In this document: one piece after another, positions 42,924 to 51,022 of the stretch
Layout: every line of letters begins with the position of its first letter
How positions within the stretch are numbered: the first letter of the stretch is position 1
Assembly: GCF_001420995.1 (NCBI RefSeq)
Contig: NZ_CP012184.1
Span: forward strand, 5,874,501-5,938,500
From: Pseudonocardia sp. EC080619-01
GTDB lineage: Bacteria; Actinomycetota; Actinomycetes; Mycobacteriales; Pseudonocardiaceae
DNA: 64,000 nucleotides
Reading direction: 5' to 3'
Position numbers and translations under genes: made by a program
The notes under the pieces: generated by a model
The model's database searches: none
What the model was told of the DNA's origin: nothing
What the model saw: only the letters and a program-made list of their open reading frames with translations

Positions 42924-43667
42924 ATGGTCGACCGCAACGGACCGGTCAACGTCAACGTCAACGTGAGTCAGGCGAACACCCAGAACGCTGGTGGGGCGGG
43001 CGGCGGTGGGTGCCTGGGCTGCCTCGGCGTGATCAGCCTCGTCATGGTGGTCGGGTTCATCGGCAAGGCGTTCGAGGCCTCTCCGGTACTAGGCAGCGTG
43101 TTGGTGGGCGTCATCGTGCTGGCAGTGGTGTTCACCGTCGTCGGGAAGATCAGTGCCGCACAGGATGAGAAGCGAGCGGCTGCCGAGGCGCGGGCCGCCG
43201 GTATCCGTGCCGACATCGAGTCCAGGGCGACGGTCGACGCGATCGGGGGCTGTATGTGGTGCGGCCATGCCGGCGCGCACCGGGCCCAGAACGGGCACGC
43301 GGTGCATCCGCGCGACTGGCACGCACTCGATGTCGAGGAAGCGATCCGCGTCGCCGTCGGCGGCCCTGGGCACCCGGCGCCGACTCCCGTACCGCCTGCT
43401 CAGCCGCAGGAGGTTCGCGGGGATGTGGGCTCGTCGCCGTACTCGCCCGCATTCGCCACCGGCAACATCGATCACCGGTATCGCGAACGGTCCGAACCCG
43501 ACGCCCGTCTGCTCGAGCAGCTGAGCTACGACGAGTCGGGTGAGTGCCAGTGGTGTGGCGCTCCGGTCCCGCACCGCAACGACACCGGTCGCATCGTCCA
43601 CCCGGCCAGGTACCACCGGGCCGAATACGAGGCCGAGCGAGACGCTGGCGGCGCAGCGGGCAGGTAG
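42924..43667 (+). CDS. Membrane protein with two CxWCG-HR-HP-H zinc-like motifs
   Basis: A 247-residue protein. After a polar N-terminus (NVNVNVSQANTQNAGGAGGG) come two hydrophobic helices (GVISLVMVVGFIGKAF and VLVGVIVLAVVFTVVG) and a short charged segment. It then carries two copies of C-x-W-C-G-x(2-5)-H-R-x(2-4)-G-x-x-[VI]-H-P-x(2)-[WY]-H: CMWCGHAGAHRAQNGHAVHP near residues 110-129 and CQWCGAPVPHR near 207-217. Each has two Cys and two or more His and could bind zinc. No named domain is recognised. It is probably cytosolic behind the membrane helices. Confidence 0.7.
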   Translation: MVDRNGPVNVNVNVSQANTQNAGGAGGGGCLGCLGVISLVMVVGFIGKAFEASPVLGSVLVGVIVLAVVFTVVGKISAAQDEKRAAAEARAAGIRADIESRATVDAIGGCMWCGHAGAHRAQNGHAVHPRDWHALDVEEAIRVAVGGPGHPAPTPVPPAQPQEVRGDVGSSPYSPAFATGNIDHRYRERSEPDARLLEQLSYDESGECQWCGAPVPHRNDTGRIVHPARYHRAEYEAERDAGGAAGR

Positions 43668-43901
43668 CCGATCCGGCCGCACTGCCTGATCTCGTGGCGA
43701 CCCGAGGCACGCGGGCGCTCGCCGATGCCCAAGACCGCAGCAACTCGGTAAGTCCGTCCGTTGGTGCGTTTCTCCGGGCCAACGCGCCGGCTCACCTGGT
43801 GCATTCGGGCAGTCCGAGAGTTGATCGAATCCTGGGTTAGCTCCAACACCACGTCCGCACATAGCGACTGATAGCACATCTGCGCAGATCGCTCACGAGG
43901 C

Positions 43902-43915
43902 GCTACGCTCGTAGC
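43902..43915 (+). promoter_or_regulatory. Leaderless-type promoter and operator for the toxin-antitoxin pair
   Basis: TACGCT (43904-43909) fits an actinobacterial -10 box, and only six bases separate it from ATG 43916, so the mRNA may be leaderless. The same bases form the inverted repeat GCTAC-gctc-GTAGC (43902-43915), a natural operator for antitoxin autoregulation. Confidence 0.5.
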
Positions 43916-44191
43916 ATGGGCGAGACCATCAAGCAGTCCCAGCTGCGCAACGACAACGCCGAGGTGATGAAACGGGTGGCCTCGGGCGAGTCGTTCACCG
44001 TCACGGTCAATGGGCAGCCGGTGGCGGACCTGGTGCCCCACCAGCGGCATCAGCGACGGACCGTGGTGCCGGCCGAGGAGATGGATCGACTGCTGGCCGA
44101 CGACCCGGTCATCGATGCCGAGGCGTGGCGGCGAGATCGGGAAACGCTGTCCGACGACATCCAGGATCCGTACAGCGGACGCGAGCGGTGA
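43916..44191 (+). CDS. Phd/YefM-family antitoxin
   Basis: A 91-residue protein with the Phd opening GETIKQSQLRNDNAEVMKRV, ASGESFTVTVNGQPVADLVP, and an acidic C-terminal tail (DDPVIDAEAWRRDRETLSDD) that would wrap the toxin. There is no ribosome site, which agrees with the leaderless promoter. Its stop overlaps the toxin start as GTGA. It binds its own promoter together with the toxin (family knowledge). Confidence 0.92.
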   Translation: MGETIKQSQLRNDNAEVMKRVASGESFTVTVNGQPVADLVPHQRHQRRTVVPAEEMDRLLADDPVIDAEAWRRDRETLSDDIQDPYSGRER

Positions 44192-44595
44192 CCGGGCGGC
44201 ACCATCACGTGCTGGTGGACACCTCGGTGTGGATCGAGCCGCCTTCCGACGGTTTCGCCGCCCACGCCGAGGGGTTGTCCACCAGCATCCTGGTGCTGGC
44301 CGAGCTGTACGACGGCCTCAACACCGCGCCCAATGCCCTGGAGCTACTGGCTCGACGCAGACGGCTGCAACGTATACAGGACAACTACACCGCCCTACCG
44401 GTGGATCTGGAGGTGACCGAGATGTACGGCGCCATGGCCCAGATGGTCCGGTCGGTGGGCAGGAAGCCCGCACCGAGGGCGATGGACCTGCTCATCGCAG
44501 CCACCGCAGCATGCCACCGCCTACCCCTGCTCACCAGGAACGCCGCCGACCTCAAGGGCCTGGAGGCAGCGGTCACGGTGATTCCGATCCACTAG
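44188..44595 (+). CDS. VapC-like PIN-domain toxin
   Basis: A 135-residue PIN nuclease. The acidic metal site can be followed: Asp in VLVDTSVWI, Glu in LVLAELYDG, Asp in RAMDLLIAATA, and the final acidic position in TRNAADLKG. VapC toxins cut tRNA or rRNA to stop growth. GTG 44188 overlaps the antitoxin stop. Phd with PIN is a common actinobacterial combination. The module stabilises mobile or accessory DNA, in keeping with the region. Confidence 0.92.
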   Translation: MTGRHHHVLVDTSVWIEPPSDGFAAHAEGLSTSILVLAELYDGLNTAPNALELLARRRRLQRIQDNYTALPVDLEVTEMYGAMAQMVRSVGRKPAPRAMDLLIAATAACHRLPLLTRNAADLKGLEAAVTVIPIH

Positions 44596-44983
44596 CGACT
44601 CTCTGGAAGTCGCGTGGCCACGACACCGTCGCCTCCACCCGACGGGCTTCACCGACTCATCTCGGACGACGCCGTCACGATCCCGCTGACGGCCCGTCTT
44701 CTCCGAGATGGCGCCGTGCGTTCCTCGGGGCGCTGCAGGCGTAGGTCTCCTGGCGCGGCGACCGGTGGTGACGGGCAGGTGGGCCGGGCACCGATCGACG
44801 GGCGCGATCAAAGGTTGGTCGCGGGGGCGTGAACGGCCGAGTCGGTTGTGGAGGCGCCCGCCCCCTCGTGGCCGGCCTGGTGTCGGCACCGGCGCGGGTG
44901 TCCAGAGTTCGACCGTGGTCGATCCTTCGGGCGACGACGAACTGTCCATCTTTACAGCCGGGCGAGACTGTGACTGAGTCTCT
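44596..44983. other. Gene-free stretch after the toxin-antitoxin pair
   Basis: No credible coding sequence, RNA or strong repeat is seen in these 388 bp. Frames without stops exist on both strands but show no recognisable protein text or ribosome sites. Confidence 0.4.
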
Positions 44984-45979
44984 GTGGTGAGGTTCTTGCA
45001 CCCAGGACTGTTGACGGTGCATGACACGGCTCCGATCGTCGAGGGATCCTCAGTGCGGGAGGCTCTGGCGAGGGCCGTCGATCTGGCGAAACTCGCCGAG
45101 CGGTTCGGCTTCGGCCGCTACTGGACTGCGGAGACACACGGGATGAGGGCTGTCGCCGGCTGCTCTCCCGAGGTCGTGTGCGCAGCGGCGGCCGGCGCTA
45201 CGACGAGAGTGCGAATCGGCGCGGCCGGCGTCCTGCTACCCCACCACCCGCCTCTTCTCGTCTCGGAGCGATTCGGCACGCTGGAGGCCCTGTACCCGGA
45301 TCGGATCGACCTGTGCCTGGGGCGCTCTCTCGGGGGTCCGCGCGCGGCCGCGGACGCCATCCGGGCTGAGCGCGATGACTCCGTCTCCGGTGTGGCCGCG
45401 CAGATCGACGCGCTCACGAGTCGTTTTCGCCAGGAGTACCACCTCGGGGTGCGTTCGGTGACCGGCTACGGGTACGAGCCTCAGTTGTGGATTCCGGGAA
45501 CCGGGACGATCAGCGCCGCACTCGCCGCGCAGCGTGGACTGCCCTACGCGTTCGGAGGGCACCTCAACGTCGGTGCGACCGATGCCGCGGTCACGGAGTA
45601 TCACGAGCAGGCCGAGAGGGCGTCCGCCCGCAAGCACCTCGCGGTGTCCGTGGGCGTCATCGCCGCCGACACCCGCCGCGAGGCCGAGCACCTCGCGGAG
45701 TCGCATCGCATGAAGGTCATGCAGCGAGTGGTGTACAAGCGCCGTGTCTTCCTGCCTGATCCCGACATCGCGGCCCGTGACCGCCCGACCGACCCGCGGC
45801 TGCTCGAGGAGTACTACAGAGCGACGAAGGGCTTCCTGATCGGCGACGGGGACGACGTCGGCCGGGGGCTTGCCGAGCTCCGCGAACGGACCGGGGCCGA
45901 CGAACTGATCGTGTCGACACCGGTGTTCGATCACGATGCCCGGTCGCGCTCGTACCGTCTTGTCGCCGGGCACGGTTAG
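44984..45979 (+). CDS. LLM-class flavin-dependent oxidoreductase
   Basis: A 331-residue luciferase-like monooxygenase fold: ERFGFGRYWTAETHGM after the first strand-helix, TTRVRIGAAGVLLPHHPPLLVSERFGTLEALYPDRIDLCLGR, and an LPYAFGGHLN later. These enzymes use FMN or F420, and the MsnO8-like arrangement (long N-terminal alpha/beta with H-H-P-P) fits. GTG 44984 or the next GTG is the start; no clear ribosome site is seen. Substrate unknown. Second family member at 48218. Confidence 0.86.
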   Translation: MVRFLHPGLLTVHDTAPIVEGSSVREALARAVDLAKLAERFGFGRYWTAETHGMRAVAGCSPEVVCAAAAGATTRVRIGAAGVLLPHHPPLLVSERFGTLEALYPDRIDLCLGRSLGGPRAAADAIRAERDDSVSGVAAQIDALTSRFRQEYHLGVRSVTGYGYEPQLWIPGTGTISAALAAQRGLPYAFGGHLNVGATDAAVTEYHEQAERASARKHLAVSVGVIAADTRREAEHLAESHRMKVMQRVVYKRRVFLPDPDIAARDRPTDPRLLEEYYRATKGFLIGDGDDVGRGLAELRERTGADELIVSTPVFDHDARSRSYRLVAGHG

Positions 45980-46144
45980 GCGGCCATAGGCGTCCCGGAC
46001 GCGGAGAGGTGTTGCGACCAGAAGCGATCGCCGCGGCCGACGCGTCCTGCCCGGGTCCGTGCCCAGTCGGTCGGCCGTGCCCGTGCCCGGGCGCGTCGTG
46101 TTCGTTCCCGGGCACGTACCGGACTCAGCGGGCTGTCGGGTGTG

Positions 46145-47227
46145 TCAGTGCTGTCCGCGCATCGCCGCGGTCAGCGCCGCGAGGTCCTCGGGGTGCATGC
46201 GCCTCGGGGTGTCACCGTCGGCGACGTCGGTCGTGGCCGCGCGTAGCTGGGCGAGTTCGGCGGCCTGGTCGTCGCGCTCACGACGAGCCTGGTCGAGCTG
46301 GGTGGCCAGGCTGCGGTGCTCCTCGCGTGCACGCTCCGCGGCCGCAGTGGCCGACGCGTACTGGTCGCGCAGCTGCTCGGCGGTGGCACGGGCGTCGTCG
46401 AGCACCTCCTGCTTCGCGGTGAGACGACTGCGCTGTTCGGCGGTGGTCTCGGCGAGCCGGTCCCGCTCGGTACGCAACTGCTCGTGAGCTGCGCGCAGCG
46501 TGGCCAGATCGTCGGTGGCCTGGTCGCGGGCACGGGTGGTCTGGGCGATCTCGCGGTGGGCGGTGTCGCGCTCGTGCTCGGCTGTGCGGGCGGCAAGCAC
46601 AGCTGCTTCGCGGTCCCGGTCGGCGGTGACCGCTCGCTCGTCCGCCCGCCGGTGGCCGTCGAGGGCCCTGTCCCGGGCGTCCTCGGCGGCGGCAGCCTGC
46701 TGGCGGGCGGCGCCGAGCGCCTCGGTGGCCTCGATGGCTGCGCGCGCGGACTCCTCGGCCCGGGTGACGGCCTCGGTGCGTTCCCGGCGGGCCTCCGCCG
46801 CGTCCTTGTCCGCCTCACGCGCCCGGACCACGGCCGTGTCACGTGCGGCCTCGGCCTCCTGGCGGGCCGCATCCGCCTCGGCTGCCTTCGTGCGGGCCGC
46901 CTCGGTGGCGACCAGAGCGTCACGCTCGACTTCGTCGAGCCGCTCCCCCACCGCGGCCAACGCCGCGGAGAGCTCCGCGACCGGGCCGGCGACGGTGGCG
47001 ACGTGCTCCCGTAGCCGGTCGGCGTCGAGGGCGAACGCTCCCGAGCCGGTGTCGAGGCCGAGCGTGCCCAATGCGTCGCGTTCGGCGCGGGCCATCTGCG
47101 AGCACGTGCGCCCGCCCTCCCAGCGGGTGTCGCGGCAGAACGAGCGGGGTCGGCCGCCCTGGGGGCCGGGAGGTGCGAGCTCGGCGCGGCAGCGGCTGTA
47201 TCCGCAGCGTACGGCGGTGTCGGTCAC
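46145..47227 (-). CDS. Zinc-finger protein with a long coiled coil
   Basis: A 360-residue protein. The N-terminus has CGYSRCRAELAPPGPQGGRP, then SFCRD and RTCSQM, four Cys in a ribbon-like order. From about residue 75 to 345 the text is Ala/Glu/Arg-rich and heptad-like, an uninterrupted coiled coil (for example AEADAARQEAEAARDTAVVR). GTG 47227 is chosen because TACGCT lies seven bases ahead (leaderless); a TTG at 47257 would be inside the promoter. Coiled-coil DNA-binding proteins of this size (KfrA-like) help plasmid or nucleoid organisation, but the family here is unproven. Confidence 0.75.
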   Translation of the reverse strand: MTDTAVRCGYSRCRAELAPPGPQGGRPRSFCRDTRWEGGRTCSQMARAERDALGTLGLDTGSGAFALDADRLREHVATVAGPVAELSAALAAVGERLDEVERDALVATEAARTKAAEADAARQEAEAARDTAVVRAREADKDAAEARRERTEAVTRAEESARAAIEATEALGAARQQAAAAEDARDRALDGHRRADERAVTADRDREAAVLAARTAEHERDTAHREIAQTTRARDQATDDLATLRAAHEQLRTERDRLAETTAEQRSRLTAKQEVLDDARATAEQLRDQYASATAAAERAREEHRSLATQLDQARRERDDQAAELAQLRAATTDVADGDTPRRMHPEDLAALTAAMRGQH

Positions 47228-47297
47228 GTCGAACAGCGTAGCAGTTCGGTTATGCAAACTAATTACTTGGTTTCAGGTATTGATACTCGCTATCTCT

Positions 47298-47329
47298 GAC
47301 CTACGAAACTATCGTTTCGTTGGTAGGTC
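47298..47329. repeat. Bulged inverted repeat upstream of the coiled-coil gene
   Basis: GACCTAC-GAAAC (47298-47309) pairs with GTTTC (47314-47318) and, after four extra bases, GTAGGTC (47323-47329); the loop is TATC. The centre CGAAAC-tatc-GTTTCG is itself a perfect 6-bp inverted repeat. It resembles a TetR-type operator, and the TetR gene is the right-hand neighbour. Confidence 0.5.
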
Positions 47330-47490
47330 GATCCCGACCAGAGAGCCACGCGGCCGGGGCGCTGGTCGCGTCTCAGGGTGGCGGCTGACCTCCGCCCGGC
47401 AGCGAGCCGGTTACGTGCAGCGCCGAGCAGAGGCGCCCGCGCCGAGGTCGGACGTGCACGTCCGTCGCCGTGACGGAGTTTCCCTCCGGG

Positions 47491-47509
47491 GTTAGTTAGG
47501 CTAACCTGA
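47491..47509. promoter_or_regulatory. DtxR/IdeR-like iron box upstream of the TetR gene
   Basis: GTTAGTTAGGCTAACCTGA matches the DtxR/IdeR consensus TWAGGTTAGSCTAACCTWA at 15 of 19 positions, including the whole central GTTAGGCTAACCT-like core from position 5 to 17. It lies 43 bp ahead of the TetR start, over the expected promoter. Iron-loaded DtxR-type repressors would close it. Confidence 0.6.
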
Positions 47510-47552
47510 TGCGTACGACGTAAACACGTTCCGGTCAGACGGGGGCCCGGCG

Positions 47553-48221
47553 ATGCCCTACAGCCCGGCTTCCGGCCTACCGCGTCGACGTGGGATGGGC
47601 CTGCTCGATCTGCCGACGATCGTCGATGTCGCACTCGGCATCGCTCGCACCGACGGGATGTCCGCGCTGAGCATGCGCCGCATCGCCGACGAGCTGGGCC
47701 GGTCCCCGATGGCGCTCTACCGGCACGTGGCCGACCGGCAGTCGCTCGTGCTGGCGATGCTGGACACGGTCGCCGCGCGGATCGAGATCCCGGCACCCGT
47801 CGAGGACCCCCGATCCGAGATCACCGTGCTCATGCACGCCGTGCACACCGCCGCGCAGCACGAGCCCTGGATCGTGACCGCGCTCGCGCAGGAGGGGCTC
47901 GCCAGCCCCCGCATCGTCCCGGTCATCGACCGGATCCTGGCCGCGTCCGGACTGCAGGGAGCGGCCGCGCTGTCGGCGAACATGTTGCTGTGGGAGTTCG
48001 CCTACGGCGAGCTGCTCACCTCGCACCAGCGATGCCCGGGCTCCTGGGGGCGCGCCATGATGCGCGGCTCGGACCCTGAGCGGTTCCCGGCTCTGCACGC
48101 CGCCATCCGCGAAGCCGACCGGGCGCCGGGCGAACCGCAGCCCGAGCTGTTCGGACCCCACCTGCAGACCGTGCTCGACGGCCTGCTCGGCCCCACCCCC
48201 GAGACCGGAGAACCCCGATGA
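47553..48221 (+). CDS. TetR-family transcriptional regulator
   Basis: A 222-residue regulator. The helix-turn-helix is clear: TIVDVALGIARTDGMSALSM, RRIADELGRSPMALYRHVAD. The C-terminal ligand domain of the TetR_C type follows (VHTAAQHEPWIVTALAQEG). The ATG at 47553 or a later Met at residue 15 may be used. It overlaps the LLM oxidoreductase gene as ATGA, so the two form an operon. It probably controls that enzyme in response to a small molecule (inference). Confidence 0.92.
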   Translation: MPYSPASGLPRRRGMGLLDLPTIVDVALGIARTDGMSALSMRRIADELGRSPMALYRHVADRQSLVLAMLDTVAARIEIPAPVEDPRSEITVLMHAVHTAAQHEPWIVTALAQEGLASPRIVPVIDRILAASGLQGAAALSANMLLWEFAYGELLTSHQRCPGSWGRAMMRGSDPERFPALHAAIREADRAPGEPQPELFGPHLQTVLDGLLGPTPETGEPR

Positions 48222-49252
48222 CCGATCCCCGATTCGGCCTGCTGCTGTTCACCCACCGCTTCCCGGGCCACGACGATGGCGAGGTGCTGCAGACCGCGCT
48301 CGCTCTCGCCGCCCGCGCCGAGGAGCTGGGCTTCGACGACCTGTGGACCACTGAGCACCACTTCATCTCCTACGGTGTGAACCCATCGGGGCTGACGCTG
48401 GCCGCGCACCTGCTCGGACGGACCGAGCGGATGCGTGTCGGGACGGCGGTGACGATCCTGCCCACACACTCCCCGGTCGCCGTCGCCGAGCAGACCGCTC
48501 TGCTCGACCAGGTCTCCGGCGGCCGGTTCGACCTCGGGGTCGGGCGCGGCGGGCCGGTCGTCGACTACGAGGCGTTGGACCGGTCGCTGGACCACTGGCG
48601 GGAGGGCATGCCGGAGGCGCTGGAGCTGCTGATGCGCTCGTTCGACGGGCGGGTGTCGGCGGACGGGGAGCGATACCGGTTCCGCGAGGTCGCGCCCGGT
48701 CCGCGCCCACTTACCCGGCCGCATCCGCCCGTGTATCTCGCCGCGTCGTCGGAACGCAACGCCGACCTCGCGGCGTCCTACGACCTGCCGCTGCTGTTCT
48801 TCCTGCTGCAGGGCCCGGACGCGATGGCGCCGCTGGTCGAGCAGCACGCCGCGGCCACCGGAAGGCCGGCGGAGTCCTTTGCCCACGGCACAACCGTGCT
48901 CGCGCACGTCACCGACACCGTGGACGAGGCCCGCGAGCACATGACGGACACGGTGATGCCGTTCTTCGGGCAGGCGTTCTCCGAATACGTGATGCTCGAA
49001 GAGCGCGAGGGCAGCGGTCCACCGCCCGAGCAGATGGGCGAGATGGCGCTGGCCTCGGAAGCGATCGGTCCGGTCGACCTGTGCGTGGAGCGGATCGCCG
49101 CCCGGCTGGAAGTCCCGGGGGTGTCCCGGGTCCTGTTCCACGTGGAGTCCACCGGCACCCGTGAGGGCTCGCTCGCGACGCTCGAACGGCTCGCCGCCGA
49201 CGTGCTGCCGCGCGTGCGGGAACGGGTCGGCGCACCGCCCGCACGGGTGTGA
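48218..49252 (+). CDS. LLM-class flavin-dependent oxidoreductase
   Basis: A 344-residue bacterial luciferase-like enzyme: RAEELGFDDLWTTEHHFISY, GVNPSGLTLAAHLLGRTERM, VGTAVTILPTHSPVAVAEQT and GGRFDLGVGRGG. The HH pair after TTE is typical for flavin-dependent monooxygenases. It shares the operon with the TetR regulator, behind the iron-box-like site. Substrate not known; alkane, aldehyde or sulfonate oxidation are possible in the family. Confidence 0.9.
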   Translation: MTDPRFGLLLFTHRFPGHDDGEVLQTALALAARAEELGFDDLWTTEHHFISYGVNPSGLTLAAHLLGRTERMRVGTAVTILPTHSPVAVAEQTALLDQVSGGRFDLGVGRGGPVVDYEALDRSLDHWREGMPEALELLMRSFDGRVSADGERYRFREVAPGPRPLTRPHPPVYLAASSERNADLAASYDLPLLFFLLQGPDAMAPLVEQHAAATGRPAESFAHGTTVLAHVTDTVDEAREHMTDTVMPFFGQAFSEYVMLEEREGSGPPPEQMGEMALASEAIGPVDLCVERIAARLEVPGVSRVLFHVESTGTREGSLATLERLAADVLPRVRERVGAPPARV

Positions 49253-49877
49253 CCGGGCGACGTCGGCCTGGGACGCACACCGCGCCGATAGAGGCAGGCC
49301 GGGCCTGCGGCGCATGAACCGTGCCGCTCCGTGCCCTTTCGGCTCAGGCCGTCCTCACCTGGGCAGGCGTGTCGGCTGGTGGGACGACGCGAGATCTCGC
49401 GTCGTCACCGGGAGCTCGGCGAGATAGTGCTGATCTTCCACAGTTCCGACGAATGTTCCCGGTGACCTCGCGGTCGGCTACTACTCTGTGCCGCTCGCGC
49501 CTGCAGACGTACGAGAACCGGCGGACCCGGCTCGGCAGTAGGGGCCTTCTGGGTCGACCGGGCCGACGTAGGAAAGGTCGAGTGCTACCCGTCGGGCCGT
49601 CGGGATGTGACGGTCACTCCCATGTGAATCGATGACGTGGAGGGGTGCCGATACGTCCCGCGGGCGGTAGGGCCGCGAACCCGCACATCGCGGTGATCGA
49701 GGGAAGCCCGCGATGGTCCTCGACGACGAGGGACACACGGCGTTCCGACACCGTCGTGATCGATGCCGGCGGACCGAAGCGAGGTGGATTCGACATCAGG
49801 CCCACCGCCGCAGTTCTTTGTCTCGGCGGGTGCACGGAGGCGCGGGCAGATCTGGTTCGTCGATGAAGGGAGCAGTC
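49253..49877. other. Gene-poor stretch after the TetR/LLM operon
   Basis: These 625 bp have no convincing gene. The clearest element is the perfect 24-bp palindrome at 49383-49406 (separate entry). Frames on both strands are open for 60-100 codons but show no family motif. Confidence 0.4.
49383..49406. terminator. Perfect 24-bp palindrome (candidate terminator or binding site)
   Basis: The left half GACGACGCGAGA is followed directly by its exact complement TCTCGCGTCGTC, with no spacer. In RNA this folds into a very stable GC hairpin. It stands 130 bp after the LLM stop, without a T-tract, as in actinobacterial I-shaped terminators. An uninterrupted palindrome of this size could also be a dimeric protein site. 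Confidence 0.5.
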
Positions 49878-50324
49878 ATGTTGGGCGATCGATTGGGCGA
49901 GTCGGAAGGAAAGTTCAGCGGCGTGCGGGTGCTACCCACCGAGGGTGGCGTGGTCAAGATGGAGGTGTCGTTCCAGGGGCGGGGCAGGCTGCTGGGTCAG
50001 GAGATCACCGACACCGGCACCTACTGGCAGACGATCCGGCCGGGCGGAATCCTCTACGGCGAGGGGCACGTGCTGTTCATGACCTCGGCCGGCGACATCG
50101 TCGATTGGGTCGGCGGTGGCATCGGCCGGCCCATCGGGCCCGGCTACAAGGCCAGCTACGGGGTGTGGGGGTCGGCGCAGACGAGCTCGGAGAAGCTCGC
50201 CCGGCTCGGCCAGGTCGCCGACGTCCTCGAGTACGAGGTCGAGGAGGACGGCAGCTACCGCTGGACGATGTGGGAGTGGATCGGCGGCGGGATGAGTGCC
50301 GAGGAGGCAGCCTCGGCGCGCTGA
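49878..50324 (+). CDS. Conserved hypothetical protein
   Basis: A 148-residue protein of a widespread uncharacterised family: FSGVRVLPTEGGVVKMEVSF, GRGRLLGQEITDTGTYWQTI, RPGGILYGEGHVLFMTSAGD, and a C-terminal YEVEEDGSYRWTMWEW. The text is mostly beta-strand. ATG 49878 is used because GAAGGGAG stands before it; an in-frame ATG at 49863 would add five residues. No signal peptide or membrane segment. Function unknown, isolated gene. Confidence 0.8.
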   Translation: MLGDRLGESEGKFSGVRVLPTEGGVVKMEVSFQGRGRLLGQEITDTGTYWQTIRPGGILYGEGHVLFMTSAGDIVDWVGGGIGRPIGPGYKASYGVWGSAQTSSEKLARLGQVADVLEYEVEEDGSYRWTMWEWIGGGMSAEEAASAR

Positions 50325-50732
50325 GCCGCGGTACGTCCGTGGCGGGGTGGCACTCCCGGTCGAGGCCGTCGGGCGGGAGCGCCGAAGACGGGTATGGTCG
50401 GGCGCCCCTCGGAGGTCTATGACGATCTCGTCCTCGCCGAGCGCGTGCACGGTGTGCTCGCGGCAGGGCCGCCCGCGCACCTGGCCCAGCCCAGCCGTGA
50501 GCAGCTGATCCAGGCGCTGTCGGCCCCGATCCGTAGAGACGATCACGCGATGGGCCTGCCTGCGTCGGACCGGTGCCGAGGACCGATCGGCTCGACGAGC
50601 ACGAGCGTCGTCGCAGAGCCGGACGCGTCGGCTGAGCGTGGAGCCATCACCGACGCGGTGCCCGTCCGATACGTGCATGGAGAGGCGGCTGGTGTCACTC
50701 GCATGCGCCGGGGCGATGTGATCGGTCGGGCC
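50325..50732. other. Stretch without a convincing gene
   Basis: A plus-strand frame from ATG 50394 (MVGRPSEVYDDLVLAERVHG...) has some protein-like composition for about 55 residues. It then becomes improbable and runs through the opposite-strand DUF1059 gene. No ribosome site or family match supports it. Confidence 0.35.
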
Positions 50733-50894
50733 TCACGGGACGAGTTCGATCCATCCCCGGATGACGTCGGGCGTGACCTGCTCGACGAGTTCGGGATGGC
50801 TGTCGCGGACGTGGCGTTCGACCGTTCGTACCACGGTCGCTTCGTCGTTCTCGCGGACCTGGTATCCGCATTCACAGCTGACCTGACGGAGCAT
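50733..50894 (-). CDS. Small DUF1059-family protein
   Basis: A 53-residue protein, too short for most gene callers: MLRQVSCECGYQVREND, then EATVVRTVERHVRDSHPELV and TPDVIRGWIELVP before the stop. This is the DUF1059 pattern: CxCG near the start, an acidic helix and HxxxxHP. ATG 50894 is preceded by AGAGGAGAG at a normal spacing. The Cys and His residues suggest a small metal-binding protein. Function unknown. Confidence 0.85.
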   Translation of the reverse strand: MLRQVSCECGYQVRENDEATVVRTVERHVRDSHPELVEQVTPDVIRGWIELVP

Positions 50895-51022
50895 GGCTGC
50901 ACTCTCCTCTGGCGGTACCGAACGAGCGAGGACTCGTTCGATGTATGGATTCCGCCGAGAATGCCAGAGCTGATTGCGATGATGGTGTCGCTATCTTGCC
51001 GCAACCTTGTCACCATGTCGTC

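Larger units (their letters stand above)
47228..47552. other. Regulatory gap between the coiled-coil gene and the TetR gene
   Basis: No gene is present. TACGCT at 47240-47235 (minus strand) lies 7 nt ahead of the coiled-coil start codon and suggests a leaderless mRNA. GTAT-tg-ATAC stands at 47277-47286. Two further sites, an inverted repeat and an iron-box-like palindrome, are annotated on their own. Confidence 0.5.

Noticed and set aside
43150-43877. Minus-strand frames opposite the CxWCG protein
   Set aside because: The duplicated motif, membrane helices and start on the plus strand are far more protein-like.
45980-46144. Possible short gene between the LLM enzyme and the coiled-coil gene
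   Set aside because: Stops in most frames and no ribosome site. Only the facing gene ends are supported.
49645-49866. Small plus-strand frame before the hypothetical gene at 49878
   Set aside because: No family pattern and no ribosome site; likely a leader of that gene.
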